This document shows, one piece after another, positions 29,201 through 35,970 of a DNA stretch of 64,000 nt. Numbering within the stretch: the first letter of the stretch is position 1; each line of letters starts with the position of its first letter. Location: positions 1 through 64,000 of the forward strand of contig JADKFV010000002.1 of the NCBI GenBank assembly GCA_016717325.1. Direction: 5' to 3'. The position numbers and the translations under genes are program-made. Source of the stretch: Bacteroidota bacterium (lineage in GTDB: Bacteria > Bacteroidota > Bacteroidia > AKYH767-A > OLB10). The notes beneath the pieces are model-generated. The model did no database searches, was not told the origin of the DNA, and saw only the letters and a list, made by a program, of their open reading frames with translations.

Positions 29201-31485
29201 ATGGTAGCAAATGGGTCGCCAAAGTTCCAGTTCCATTGCCAGCCTGGACCATTGCTGGTAGTACTAAAGTTTACAACATCGCCCATGCAAGGATTTGCAG
29301 GTAAATAACTGATGTTTGGTACAGCCGGTAAGCTATCAACAAATACTGCTAACATGGATGAATCTGTACCGCATAAATTAATTTTTAATTTTACAAACGC
29401 ATTCCCCTCGTCAATCCATTTTATGGTTACACTGTCTTTATTATTAGTTGAAACAATGGTGCCGGCTGATGTTGGCGAAACGGACCAGCTATAAGTTGCA
29501 TCGGTTTGTAAAGCACCAACATTAAAATAGTAAGTCTTTATTGTTTTTTCACACATAGAAGCAGGTCCTATAATTGTGGGTGGAACTATAGGCGGATAAA
29601 TAACTATATTAAACATAGTGTCAAGCGATTCGCAAAAAGGACTTAATGTAAGTTGTTGTCTTACCGAAATGGTGCCACCGCCTGCAAACCACTGTACGGC
29701 AAGTGATGGAGCCAATGTTGTGGTAATGCCATTGGGGGTTCCGTTTGTAACTGTCCATATATACGTTACACCACTTTGATTTGGTGTAATATTATATGTA
29801 TACGATGTGCTATCGCAAACCGTATCGGGACCATTTACAATTGGTGTAGGAATTAAATCGAGCACTTCAACAAATAAAAATGCCGAATCGTTGCAGAAAG
29901 GCCCTGCTGGAGTTGTAGCAATTACAGTATAAAACCCTGCTGTATCCCAGGTATAAGTATTGAAAGTGTTGCTAACAGGAAATCCAGAGATGCTGGTTCC
30001 TCCAGGTGATATTAACTTCCAGGTTGTAGCTGCAGTATTTGATGTGAATGGGTTCGAAGTATTAGGAACACCTAAACACAATTTTGCCGGGCCATTTATT
30101 TTGAAAACCGGTTTTACAAAAACTGTACGTGTTACACTACCACCACAACCGGGGTCGCTAACGCATGGTGCTGCAAGGTCGCAACCTCCACCGGTAAGCA
30201 CATTTTGATAATTCACTGTTATAGTAACAGGGCCTGTATACGCAGTATCCCAATTGATTGTAATTTGATGCATAAAAGTATCAATCGAAAAATATGAACT
30301 TGGAGGAGATATTGTCCAATTATAATTAGTGCCTGGAATGCACTGCACTTCGTAATCGGTAGAAGGAGTTCCCTGACAAATTACTGTATCGCCATACATA
30401 GGCATAGTAGGTGGCACAATATAAACTTGTCGCACACTGGGATTGGTGCACACTCCGGGGCATCCGGTAACCAATAGCGAAATGGTGCCTACAGGACCTG
30501 CATTCCAAATTACAACTACAGAATCTAAAGTAGAGGAACCAAGTATAGTTCCATTTGCCGATACAGTCCATTGATAGGAAGCACCGCCACAAGCATTTGT
30601 GTGATAAACTGCTGTGTCACCCGGACATTGTACCGAAATACAAAAAATATCGGGGCCGGCAGAAGGGTCAACAATTACATCAATAGAATCTAAATATAAA
30701 TTTCCACAGGCATCGTAACCTTTTACTATTGCTGTCCATGTGCCTGCAATATTATAAAAGTGTGTAGGATTATTTAAACTTGATGCATAACCATCACCAA
30801 AATCCCATTCCCAATTTGTAATTCCCACAGCACCGCTATCCGAAAAATAAACAGGGTCGCCTCTGCAAATATGAATTTTACCATCGCCTAAAGGCAAAGG
30901 GCTTGTGGTCCAGCTGAAAGTTACCGGTCCGGTATTAAGGCGAATAACTTTTTGGGTGCATGTTTTTATTTGTCCATTTACTATTGCAGTCCATGTAATA
31001 ATTGTGGTACCTACGGGATAAACTCCCGTTGAATTATTCCATATAGAATCAACAAGGCAATCGCCACCAGGGCCTGTGCCACCGTTACTGCCAGCCGAAA
31101 TAGTAGGAGTTCCCAATACAACAAGCGAGTCGGGCAAGTCATAGCATATTGTGGTATCGTTGGGGCAAGTCAGCGCACAACAAGATGGCATTCTAGTGAT
31201 AGAATCGCGCTGGCCTTGTGCATCCATAACATAAACTGTAACAACATAAGGACCGGAACCAAGCGCGCCCGGACAAGAAGTTGTGGAACCATCGCTCCAC
31301 AAATAAGTAAATATATATGGTGCTGTTCCGCCACAGGCATCGGCCAATAAACAAGGGCATGGTGCATGTGGTTGCAATAGAATGGTTAGCTTATTACAAT
31401 TTGTTTGTGCAACTGAATGTGAAGCACCTAAGCTAAGGCAAAAAAATACAATCAATAAAATTTTGTAAGTAAGATTCTTTATCAT
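15909..31485 (-). CDS. Giant T9SS-secreted SprB-like repeat adhesin (whole gene, reconstructed across frame errors)
   Basis: Five consecutive open segments on one strand together encode one protein of about 5,190 codons. Order: signal peptide, HYR/PKD-like domains (residues about 30-1820), about 36 SprB repeats interrupted by two non-repeat inserts, a C-terminal unique domain and a T9SS type A sorting domain. The repeat family is that of SprB, the mobile gliding adhesin of Flavobacterium johnsoniae, so cell-surface adhesion, possibly with gliding, is the likely role; no gliding gene is in the window. The breaks are near 23190-23200, 22550-22558, 22517-22522, TAG 20231-20233, and 17270-17312. 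Homology runs through every break, so errors or very recent lesions are more likely than five genes. The start at 31485 (MIKNLTYKIL) gives a proper signal peptide; 31527 would put 14 residues before it. Confidence 0.78.
17267..20230 (-). CDS. Giant adhesin, segment 4: GATase-like insert plus eleven SprB repeats
   Basis: Directly after the TAG codon comes a non-repeat domain of about 200 residues (AAGEPWGLTNNIDEMNAAF ... FVNVNGGQLGHP-like ... FLRQNIHHYLG). The strand-rich pattern TKYVFMDGS, EAWVTGGGKLFLNSAPNEGG and GKVIFGGMTQSFFHSP resembles the class I glutamine-amidotransferase-like (ThuA/DUF4350-type) domains seen in secreted Bacteroidota proteins, without an evident catalytic Cys. About eleven SprB repeats follow. 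The frame is lost at 17304-17312 (CTTGACAGG has one G too many) and stops at 17267. Confidence 0.78.
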   Translation of the reverse strand, partial: AAGEPWGLTNNIDEMNAAFGAGNWTPDLFETASALSIFSPATKYVFMDGSDAGADEMNAFLMANLPLMEAWVTGGGKLFLNSAPNEGGNINFGFGGTTLLYPGATFSGFANVNGGQLGHPIFNGPNVCGSSWSGTSFGHAIVGGTLTSLIDGDAPGVVMGEAVWGAGKVIFGGMTQSFFHSPSPEAGFLRQNIHHYLGTGGGSVTCGGYTYLWSNGATTATMSDIAGTYTVIVTDCNGCTTVCTVVIAEPTQLTVGTSNTNVTCQNPTGTAVAIVGGGTAPYTYLWSNGATTSAVTGLTPGTYTVTVNDANGCGPVTAQAIILAPVPVTCSTTATMSTCNGYHNGTATVTAGGGNGLYSIIWNTAPTQTTTTATGLAAGTYTVIVMDGLGCLSTCSVTVTEPAPMVYTYNVNNTCSGSNGGVATINTMGGTMYTVGDPYTYLWSNGQTTQTATGLGAGTVYVTITDSMGCSIQATVIVPAGSTLSCNTTCTPTYCGQALGTATANVFGGTAPYTYQWSNGTNTAVNNGLLAGVYTVLITDANGCTTMCTAMVGEPAAISYSLTTVNALCNGGTGSIAITNLNGGTAPYTYLWSDNSTLNTITGLAGTYTVTVTDTNGCSASQSATIVEPLALATTMSGSNVTCNGYSNGTASVVATGGTAPYSYVWNTGGSLNNIWNLIAGTYTVTVTDANGCIATNNIVVTQPAVLDTISTSSTAATCGACNGTGTATITGGTLPYTYLWGNGNTNAIATGLCGGNNFVVVTDANGCTITVCESNSTGGFTASLNSPTYAGGYNIRCNGGLDGAINLTTNPQGAYTYSWSNGATTEDLFGVGAGTYDVIVVMEHVQAVSITLTEPTLLTASATGTNVGCNGNNNGTATASGAGGVMPYTYAWSNGQTTQTATGLMGGTYTVTIGDANGCTAIASYTVTAPVSGLSITESHVNPTCIGNNGSINITVTGGTPPYSYIWTGGQTTEDLDRHRSRQPHR
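20231..22519 (-). CDS. Giant adhesin, segment 3: eight SprB repeats with an inserted non-repeat domain
   Basis: It starts in repeat sequence (ITGGTAPYTYLWNTG) and contains eight repeat ends such as VTITDANGC and VTVTDSLGC. In one repeat, about 20940-21310, a non-repeat block is inserted (IATQGLITISIDNTGFFGDE ... FNISNFGFFNDNFSNWAVMC), which looks like a small beta-sandwich module. It ends with TAG at 20231-20233 after NIYYLRS. The same frame continues beyond that codon into the next segment, so a single base change separates them. Confidence 0.8.
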   Translation of the reverse strand, partial: TGGTAPYTYLWNTGVAQTTAIATGLGAGTYTVTITDANGCTKTASVVVTQPTALTATYNAVSPGCSGGLGSITVTGAGGTPAYSYTLNPGAVASPTGIFTGLATGLYSITVTDANLCETIITGINITAGSAITANPLTSTNVSCAGGNNGTATISGIAGGTAPYTILWSTSPAQGTTTATGLTAGTYNVTVTDANGCIYTSSTTITEPVDGVVATITGQTNIACNGGTVGDATVSGSGGTPYTSGDPYSYLWSDGQTTATAVGLAAGTYVVTVTDSLGCNATTQVIITQPGSLSISGAGTDVLCNGGTTGIIMVQATSGTAPYTFAITPAGTQSNPTADSAVFTGLAAGTYTVTVTDAGGCTAETDVMVMEPSALATTMSSTALTCNGNGSGTATVNVIGGTLLNDTIATQGLITISIDNTGFFGDETTYELVDASNNVVQAGGPFGFGAFTVSAPVLANNGPYTFNISNFGFFNDNFSNWAVMCNGNTIASGCLEGTAWGGSLCSNSGFATASNLSCASTTTVNNYTYQWSNGQSTQTATGLSAGTHTVTVTDGNGCISTNSIDVTEPSALVLTPSQTNVLCNGQSTGSATATVTGGTLQYSYHWSNGQNTATITGLTAGTYNVTVSDANGCIATNSYVITENTGIAAMPSQTPILCNGGTSTLTVNPAGGVAPYTYSWSQAPGNTTNTAIAPAGVYYVTITDSAGCSIIYCFVVNEPSALTCAGNSTPAACIGDTGTATVGVSGGVSSIITGTNIYYLRS
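22526..23195 (-). CDS. Giant adhesin, segment 2: three SprB repeats
   Basis: The in-frame homology starts at about 23195 (ALLALYTVTNVSCNGGSNGG) and holds three repeats ending in VTVQDKKGC, VTVTDNKGC and VIVKDKNNC. The frame is lost near 22555, where one A is missing from AAAGAC (GTAAAGACAAG should read GTAAAAGACAAG), and a stop follows at 22526. A second, opposite shift near 22520 returns the reading to the next segment. Confidence 0.75.
23179..31485 (-). CDS. Giant adhesin, N-terminal segment: signal peptide, PKD-like domains, first 12 SprB repeats
   Basis: This segment has about 2,768 codons. A Sec signal peptide (MIKNLTYKILLIVFFCLSLG, cleavage near SVAQ) precedes an HYR-like region (CPNDTTICYD) and PKD domains with WEWDFGDG (about residue 225), WNWNFGDP and GWDFGDANTG, separated by many PKD-like or Ig-like units with paired cysteines and repeated VNPPP or PTxxFT linkers. 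SprB repeats begin at about 26030 with NVSCYGANDGTATAVASGG. The frame leaves homology near 23195 and stops at 23179 (QPARHC). In the 25.3-31.5 kb part the DNA is visibly more AT-rich than in the later repeats. Confidence 0.85.
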   Translation of the reverse strand: MIKNLTYKILLIVFFCLSLGASHSVAQTNCNKLTILLQPHAPCPCLLADACGGTAPYIFTYLWSDGSTTSCPGALGSGPYVVTVYVMDAQGQRDSITRMPSCCALTCPNDTTICYDLPDSLVVLGTPTISAGSNGGTGPGGDCLVDSIWNNSTGVYPVGTTIITWTAIVNGQIKTCTQKVIRLNTGPVTFSWTTSPLPLGDGKIHICRGDPVYFSDSGAVGITNWEWDFGDGYASSLNNPTHFYNIAGTWTAIVKGYDACGNLYLDSIDVIVDPSAGPDIFCISVQCPGDTAVYHTNACGGASYQWTVSANGTILGSSTLDSVVVIWNAGPVGTISLLVTGCPGVCTNPSVRQVYIVPPTMPMYGDTVICQGTPSTDYEVQCIPGTNYNWTISPPSSYFSIDTFMHQITINWDTAYTGPVTITVNYQNVLTGGGCDLAAPCVSDPGCGGSVTRTVFVKPVFKINGPAKLCLGVPNTSNPFTSNTAATTWKLISPGGTSISGFPVSNTFNTYTWDTAGFYTVIATTPAGPFCNDSAFLFVEVLDLIPTPIVNGPDTVCDSTSYTYNITPNQSGVTYIWTVTNGTPNGITTTLAPSLAVQWFAGGGTISVRQQLTLSPFCESLDTMFNIVIYPPIVPPTIIGPASMCEKTIKTYYFNVGALQTDATYSWSVSPTSAGTIVSTNNKDSVTIKWIDEGNAFVKLKINLCGTDSSMLAVFVDSLPAVPNISYLPANPCMGDVVNFSTTSNGPGWQWNWNFGDPFATIPNPNTAITQNSSHIFTADGNYTVRLYVVNANGCADTSFATVHVDSVPQLPILAGDDSVCVGQTATYSFPQSLLTGALYTWSVTTQGFILSGQGTNSIVVQWNTAAPQNAQVMLNITSKCPITVPAFNVFINTPPTASFTSTSPQCAGSNMSFTGSGGGTYSWSFPGALPATSTIVNPVVVYSGAGTYTVTLTVTDANGCTATTTSPVVVNPPPGCIFATTTNDLNVCSFPTTVTVSASNAGGYTYMWTPANTNASFSTTITGPTSFFCIITNTNGCSAMTNTLNFVQDTLCLPPDTGDCVPSLACNMDFTWTPPICKTDSFIYTGTATLTGWDFGDANTGGAVSPITHTYATIGSYNVTAMGTCAGTTFPTGVGCIANIYKTHSVIIPVDPCFTINFRCVANVIFTDIADCSCMIGNASGYTWAWYLNGSLIPFSTAQNPPSQLLTGTNTIVMKMTNIATGAVCTTSQTFTVPTPIVAAFTAPTPVCIGTSVNFVDMSAGSVSRLWTFAGSANPSSSGAASASVLYTGVGGLANLSVTDAYGCTSSTSQLITVNPAGVGSITVGISSCDSVQLTASGTGPFSWSNVNPPNNVNPIYVKQNGFYSVTAIDPTFGCSYTATTTQIIVNASPVANITGPTKYCPGENLDLKTSAGGNSTTYSWVQTPTGSVVGTSANLTIPVPTAGTYTYTVTITANGCTSTASIVVTIDAVPISAVIDSSGSLTFCQGDSVNLFVNPAAIGGSYTWTKTPPPTITDTNPNFWVTVGGTYNVTVVTANGCPYPAISPVVVNVCDLPLTAISGDTVYCEGETLMLQTFPGFTYQWYYNGLPLSSTYGAVADMNFDIVIPNLLPTFSGMYCVVATNNCGCKDSVCVNVVVNPLPATPIITPFTGPYPGSIPASLPLCEGPLYTLKVTPTYSPSIKLTWNTGQVGSVVPAAFAKDYIVTATDTTTGCNVSSTITVNPLPDLSCAPSGCYDFCNECGAVTIPGPEGITTYQWEQKVGVTWVAYSNTQNITVTSPGGTFRLIGYNIFGCSDTSQNLVINFQDCCDTNACNINIDLVKKNVSCYGANDGTATAVASGGTPIYTYTWSGGTIVTATDGSVSNATGLSPGTYTVIVTDSVSCSDTATFTITEPPQIILNLTAYASACSDTCNGYIDIAVDSGFAPYDIIVYGPNPGDTAALILNINDTLYGNGMGSVSYVAGFFCNGIYTVVVTDSNGCTVIADVELVDTNQIVLTETHVNVACNGEATGSIDLTVTGGFPPVTYLWNNGETTQDIDTLYAGLYSVIVTDSNGCTSELIVEITENPPFFIGKTLQNNQCHGDSTGQISIFVSGAVPFTSGAPYTYLWSDGQTTSVANYLVAGTYTVTVTDSIGCDTILTFQIFEPTLLDQTHTITQPLCNGGTGDITVNGFGGTPWSGSGAHAAGYEYSLDGGTSQTNGTFTGITGGSHTIAITDSNSCITYFVSTINVPTPLVCGGAGTNVMCNGGNNGSITANITGGTGNYSYVWNDGSTNQTLNGLTSGEYTVTVTDGNGCTIECTYTITEPLPITFTAAACANVSCFGGNDGKACVTNVLGGTAPYTYQWNTLPAQTTAQATGLTAGTWTVTITDAMGCMVMGDVVITQPAAALSITGIVTNTTCNGGNNGAINITVTGGTAPTTLLWSNGNTTTSNTGLVAGTYTVTVTDANNCTAAASYTVGQPTAIAISLVSTNVSCNGGANGSITANVSGGTGAYSYAWSNGGSTSGVSGLAAGIYTVTVTDANGCTTSASATITSPSALGCICNSNVTNVSCFGGSNGSVTAQPLGGTAPYSFVWSTGATTQTISSLAAGTYTVNITDANGCTKVGTATITQPNALVLTVTGNNLTCNGNGGGSATASISGGIAPYTYLWTPTGQTTATATGLAAGSYTVQVTDANGCTVTGQVTLTQPAPMNLTSKKTNVSCFGGTNGTLTVVTAGGTSPYAYLWSNGKTTKYIIGLAAGTYTVTVTDANGCTKTLSNSVGQPARHC

Positions 31486-31950
31486 AAAAATATGTTTTAA
31501 GGAGTTACAAAAAATAAACAATTTCAAAAAATACGAAACTACTTTTAATGCAGTAAATATTTTTTGAGCAAGGGAATAAGAAAAGTATCTAACAACAATT
31601 TTCTTTAAGGGATAAAATCAATTCAATAACAAGGAAATTAAGTAAGGTATTTTCTTATTGAGCACTAATTAAAACATTTTTTTTCAAATAATCATAAAAT
31701 AAATAAATTTTTTTTAACCTCTGCTCTTATTTATTCAAGCACATATTTTATTTGCACAAATTGCTTTCAAAATAATTTCTAATTTCCTTAATCCCTAAAA
31801 ATGCTCGCTGGTATTTATCATTGTTTATAATAAAACGTTTCAAAAGTAAAATCTGAGATTTCACAAATACTTGTTTATAAATAAAATTTCAACAAAGTAT
31901 TGCAAGCATGTAGATTAATACATTTGAATAAATCAAAAAAAATAAAAACT
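31486..31950. other. Divergent intergenic region between adhesin and TonB-dependent receptor genes
   Basis: This is 465 bases of very AT-rich DNA, rich in A and T homopolymers. It must hold both divergent promoters. On the minus strand a tagtttcg box near 31542-31549 is a possible -7 element, but I see no matching -33 box. No ORF or RNA could be supported. Confidence 0.4.
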
Positions 31951-34662
31951 ATGTTTAAAAAATTATCATTAATATTTATTGCCTTTGCTTTTTTGCAAAA
32001 TGCATTTGGGCAAGGAACTAAAGTGGTAGGCAGCATAAAGGATGGCCAGGGTAATCCAATGCCTGCAGTACTGGTATTGGAAAAAGGAACGCGCAATGGC
32101 ACATATTCGAATGTGAACGGAACGTATACTATCATAGTTAGCAGTGATAATGTCACGCTGTTGTTTAGTTCGTTGGGATATGAAAAACTGGAACTACGTG
32201 CAGGTGATGCTAAAAACATAGTGATGCGCGATGCCACTGTAAGTTTGAAAGGTGTAGAAATAGTGGGTACACGAAGCTTGAACCGATCATCAACCACCAC
32301 ACCTGTTCCTATCGACATTTTGCCTGTAAGTAAACTTGCCGAGTCTAAAGGACAGTTGGATCTCAATCAACTTTTGCAGTATGCAGCACCCTCATTTAAC
32401 AGCACACGGCAATCAGGATCGGATGGATCTGACCATGTTGACCCGGCATCGTTGCGGGGCATGGGACCCGACCAAACCCTTGTACTAATTAATGGTAAAC
32501 GTTTGCATCAAAGCTCACTCATCAACATTTATGGTACACGTGGCCGTGGAAATACCGGAACAGATTTGAATGCCATTCCAATAGCAGCTATCGATCACAT
32601 TGAGGTGTTGCGCGATGGTGCAAGTGCACAATATGGTAGCGATGCTATTGCTGGAGTTATGAACATTGTTCTGCGAAATAATACCGGACAATTTACCGGA
32701 AATATTAATGGCGGAACATTTATGACAGGCTATGGAAAATCGCTTGACGATAAAGCTGTTGGAGCAATAATTCCTAAAGCAACAGATGGTGCAAATTTTA
32801 ATATCAATGGAAATTATGGATTCAAACTAAAGAATAATAGTGTAATAAGTATCACCGCAGATTATTTAAAAAAGGAAAAAACCTTCAGACCAAATAATAC
32901 AAAAAAGTTTCCTGATAGTGATTATCGTGCAAAATTTGGCGATGCATCTTATGATAATGCCAGCATTTATTTGAACGCCAATTTCCCTTTGGGTAAAAAC
33001 GGTGGGTTGTATTTATTTGGGGGTTATAATCATCGCAATGGTGATGCTTTTGCATGGACACGCGATGCTGGAAGTCCGCGAAACGTTGTTGAAATTTATC
33101 CCAATGGCTTCAACCCACGCATTGAAACAAAAATAAACGATGCCACAGCAACCATTGGATATAAAACACAATTAAAGAGTTGGACGATGGACATTTCGAA
33201 TACTTTTGGATACAATAAATTTCATTATTTTGGTGATGGAACCCTCAACGCATCGCTCGAAGCTAAGTCGCCCACACGCTTCGATGATGGAGGTTTTGGT
33301 ATGAGTTCGGATGTGGTAAATCTTGATTTTTCGCGCTCGTTTGCAAAAGTGCTGCAAGGATTAAATTTTGCAACCGGAGCAGAATTTCGCACCGAGTCGT
33401 ATAATATTTTTGCCGGTGAAGAAGCATCATGGGAAACTTATGGGCCTGTATTATTTAGTGCAGATTCTGCATTTGATGATAATGGCAATTTTGCAGGTTT
33501 CGATAGCATATTTCGCCCGGGAGGTGCTCAAGGATTTCCTGGCTTTCAAGATGCCGATGCACTTACAGCAAATCGCAGCAACATTGGTGCGTATGCCGAT
33601 TTTGAATTAGATATTGTAAAAGGGCTTTTGGCAACTGTTGCATTCCGTTTCGAAAACTACAGCGATTTTGGTAGTACATTTAATTATAAAGCTGCAGCGA
33701 GATATAGCTTCAACGATAAATTTGTAATACGTGCAAGTGCCGGTACAGGATTTCGTGCACCTTCATTAGCTCAAATAAATTTCCGCTCTACGTATACAAA
33801 TGTAATTGGTGGTAAAGTAGTGGACGCTGTAATAGCTAACAACGAAAGCGAACTTGCACGTGCTGTAGGTATTGCACCATTGAAAGAAGAGGTTTCTTCA
33901 AATTTCGGATTTGGAGTTACCGCAAATCCAATGTCAAACATTAGCATTACAATAGATGCATATCAGGTAAAAGTGCAAGACAGAATAGTTTTGACAGGAT
34001 CGTTTTTTGACGATGACGATGCTATAGGTGCAGCTTTGATAGAAAAGAACGTTGCCGCAGCACAATTTTTACCAATGCATTAAACAATAACTACTACCGG
34101 GTTGGATGCAATAATAAACTGGGCGCCAAGCATAAAGGCAAATCGCTTTAATATTGCTCTTGCTGCAAATTTCAACAAAATGGAATTGGATGAGATAAAG
34201 ACAACCGAAAAATTGAAAAATAAAAAGGATGTTTATTTTGGACCACGCGAAAAGGCATTTTTACTGGCATCGGCCCCACCTTTCAAAATTAGTTTCAGTA
34301 TTGATTACCGCATTAAAAAGTTTACGGCCGCATTGCGCCTGACACAATTTGCCGAAGTGGAATTAAAAAACTGGCGTGTACTAGGCGATGGCGATTTGGC
34401 CGATGCTGCATTGGCTGACGGCAATACCAATCTATATAACGACCTTGTAACCGATACTTACGAAGCCCGCATGGTTACCGATGTGTCGATGGGCTACGAT
34501 ATTTTGCCTTCACTAAAATTAGTGGTTGGTGCCTCTAATCTTTTTGATGTTTATCCAAGTATACAGGATAGCGGTTGGACAGAAGGAGGTGGCATGTGGG
34601 ACTCAGTTCAGATGGGAAACATGGGTGCCTTTTATTTTGTAAAATTAGGATTGCGTTTTTAA
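31951..34662 (+). CDS. TonB-dependent outer membrane receptor
   Basis: A signal peptide (MFKKLSLIFIAFAFLQNAFGQ) is followed by a carboxypeptidase-D regulatory-like beta-sandwich (KVVGSIKDGQGNPMPAVLVL to about residue 95). The plug domain comes next (ASLRGMGPDQTLVLINGKR, IEVLRDGASAQYGSDAIAGVMNIV), then a long barrel ending GNMGAFYFVKLGLRF with a terminal aromatic residue. It imports an unidentified ligand using TonB energy. No SusD gene is adjacent, so it is not a typical glycan Sus pair. TAA at 34081-34083 interrupts the frame, but the same frame resumes. The stretch between looks like two opposite one-base errors: one T lost in the T5 run at 34066-34070 and one A gained near 34084-34090. The start at 31951 follows from the signal peptide. 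Confidence 0.88.
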
Positions 34663-34702
34663 AATTAAATAGAATAGCACCAACAATTTAAAACACATTT
34701 GG

Positions 34703-34755
34703 AGCCATATAATTTTTGCGGCAATATTTTTATGCGCAAAAATTATATGGCTTTT
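34703..34755 (+). terminator. Strong intrinsic terminator after TonB-dependent receptor
   Basis: A perfect 18-bp stem (34703-34720 with 34735-34752), a 14-base loop and a short T-tract lie 40 bases after the receptor stop codon. The stem is largely A/T but perfect. Confidence 0.75.
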
Positions 34756-34926
34756 CATTTTAATTGATTAGCTGGGTGATAACTTTATTCATAAATATCC
34801 TCCTGTATTTTTTAGGTTTACAAGTCAATAACAGATTGTGAATAAATATATAATTAAAGATTCCTTAATATGGGTGTTTACAATTTTCAAAACATACTTT
34901 TGCGCCAAAAATTTACAATAATGATA

Positions 34927-35757
34927 ATGAAAAAATTAGGACTGGCTATTTTGACAATTACAATGTTAAGCTCGTGTGTAGCCACCAAAAAGTACAAATC
35001 GCTTCAAGAAAAATATGATAAGACAGCTGACGAATTATCGACTGCACGTACTTTACTGGCTGTGTGCGAATCGGATAAGAAAAAGTGTAATAGTGATGTA
35101 GAATATTTGCGTGCACAGAATGACAAGCTATCGAAAAATGTGAGCGACATATCGACATTAACCAGCCAGGGCGCACAGAATTTAGAAAAATCACTTGAGT
35201 CACTTCGCGAAAAAGATATGCAAATAAAATCGTTGAATGATGCCGTAAACCGCAAAGATTCGATGACAATTGCTTTAGTCACAAGCCTTAAGCGTGCTAT
35301 AGGTAATATGGAAGACCAGGACATTCAAATAAATGTGGACAAGGGAGTTGTGTTTGTATCGCTTAGCGATAAATTCTTATTCAAAAGTGGCAGCTATGAA
35401 ATAAATGCCAACGCAAAAAATGTTTTGGCCAAGGTGGCAAAGATAATCGAATCGAAACCTGATATGGACGTGATGGTAGAAGGCCATACCGATTCCTTGC
35501 AATATAGCAATGGTTTGTTGCTCGATAATTGGGATTTGAGTTGTAAGCGTTCAACTGCATTGGTGCGTATGTTGCAAAAAGATTTCAAAGTAAACCCGGC
35601 AAGGCTAACAGCTGCAGGCCGCAGTTATTACGTACCATTGACTACAAATGATACACCGGCAGGACGTTCGGCAAATCGAAGAACCCGCATAATCATTCTT
35701 CCCAAGCTCGATCAATTTTATAACATGATAGAGCAAGAATTGAATATGAAAAAGTAA
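34927..35757 (+). CDS. OmpA-family lipoprotein
   Basis: A lipoprotein signal with lipobox LSSC (Cys17) is followed by a coiled-coil region of about 110 residues (KYKSLQEKYDKTADELSTAR onward). The OmpA peptidoglycan-binding domain comes last, with VEGHTDSLQYSNG, WDLSCKRSTALVRML, LTAAGRSYYVP and GRSANRRTRIIILP. It anchors the outer membrane to peptidoglycan. ATG at 34927 gives the most compact signal; ATG at 34921 adds two residues. A -7-like box TACTTTTG lies at 34895-34902, just before it. A strong terminator follows, so the gene is monocistronic. Confidence 0.9.
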   Translation: MKKLGLAILTITMLSSCVATKKYKSLQEKYDKTADELSTARTLLAVCESDKKKCNSDVEYLRAQNDKLSKNVSDISTLTSQGAQNLEKSLESLREKDMQIKSLNDAVNRKDSMTIALVTSLKRAIGNMEDQDIQINVDKGVVFVSLSDKFLFKSGSYEINANAKNVLAKVAKIIESKPDMDVMVEGHTDSLQYSNGLLLDNWDLSCKRSTALVRMLQKDFKVNPARLTAAGRSYYVPLTTNDTPAGRSANRRTRIIILPKLDQFYNMIEQELNMKK

Positions 35758-35791
35758 GAATTTCATTTCTTGCTTTAAAAACAAATATCAG

Positions 35792-35826
35792 AAGCCGGCA
35801 TTGACTACATCAATGCCGGCTTTTTT
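35792..35826 (+). terminator. Intrinsic terminator after OmpA lipoprotein gene
   Basis: A perfect 13-bp GC-rich stem (35792-35804 with 35810-35822), a five-base loop (ctaca) and six T (35821-35826) form a textbook Rho-independent terminator. Confidence 0.92.
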
Positions 35827-35909
35827 CAATATTCTTTGCGGGTTTTATTCCAAAATTAATCGTATAAAAGGTATGTTGTTACCATAACTATATACCAAGG
35901 AAAGTTTTA

Positions 35910-35941
35910 TTTGGAAATGATAATCAAAGTATTTACCTTCG
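35910..35941 (+). promoter_or_regulatory. Promoter of the NUMOD4/HNH-like gene
   Basis: TTTG (35910-35913), a 20-base spacer and TACCTTCG (35934-35941) fit the Bacteroidota -33/-7 consensus. The site is 29 bases before the start codon. Confidence 0.6.
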
Positions 35942-35970
35942 TATATTGTTAACGTTAAAAAATTAAAACA

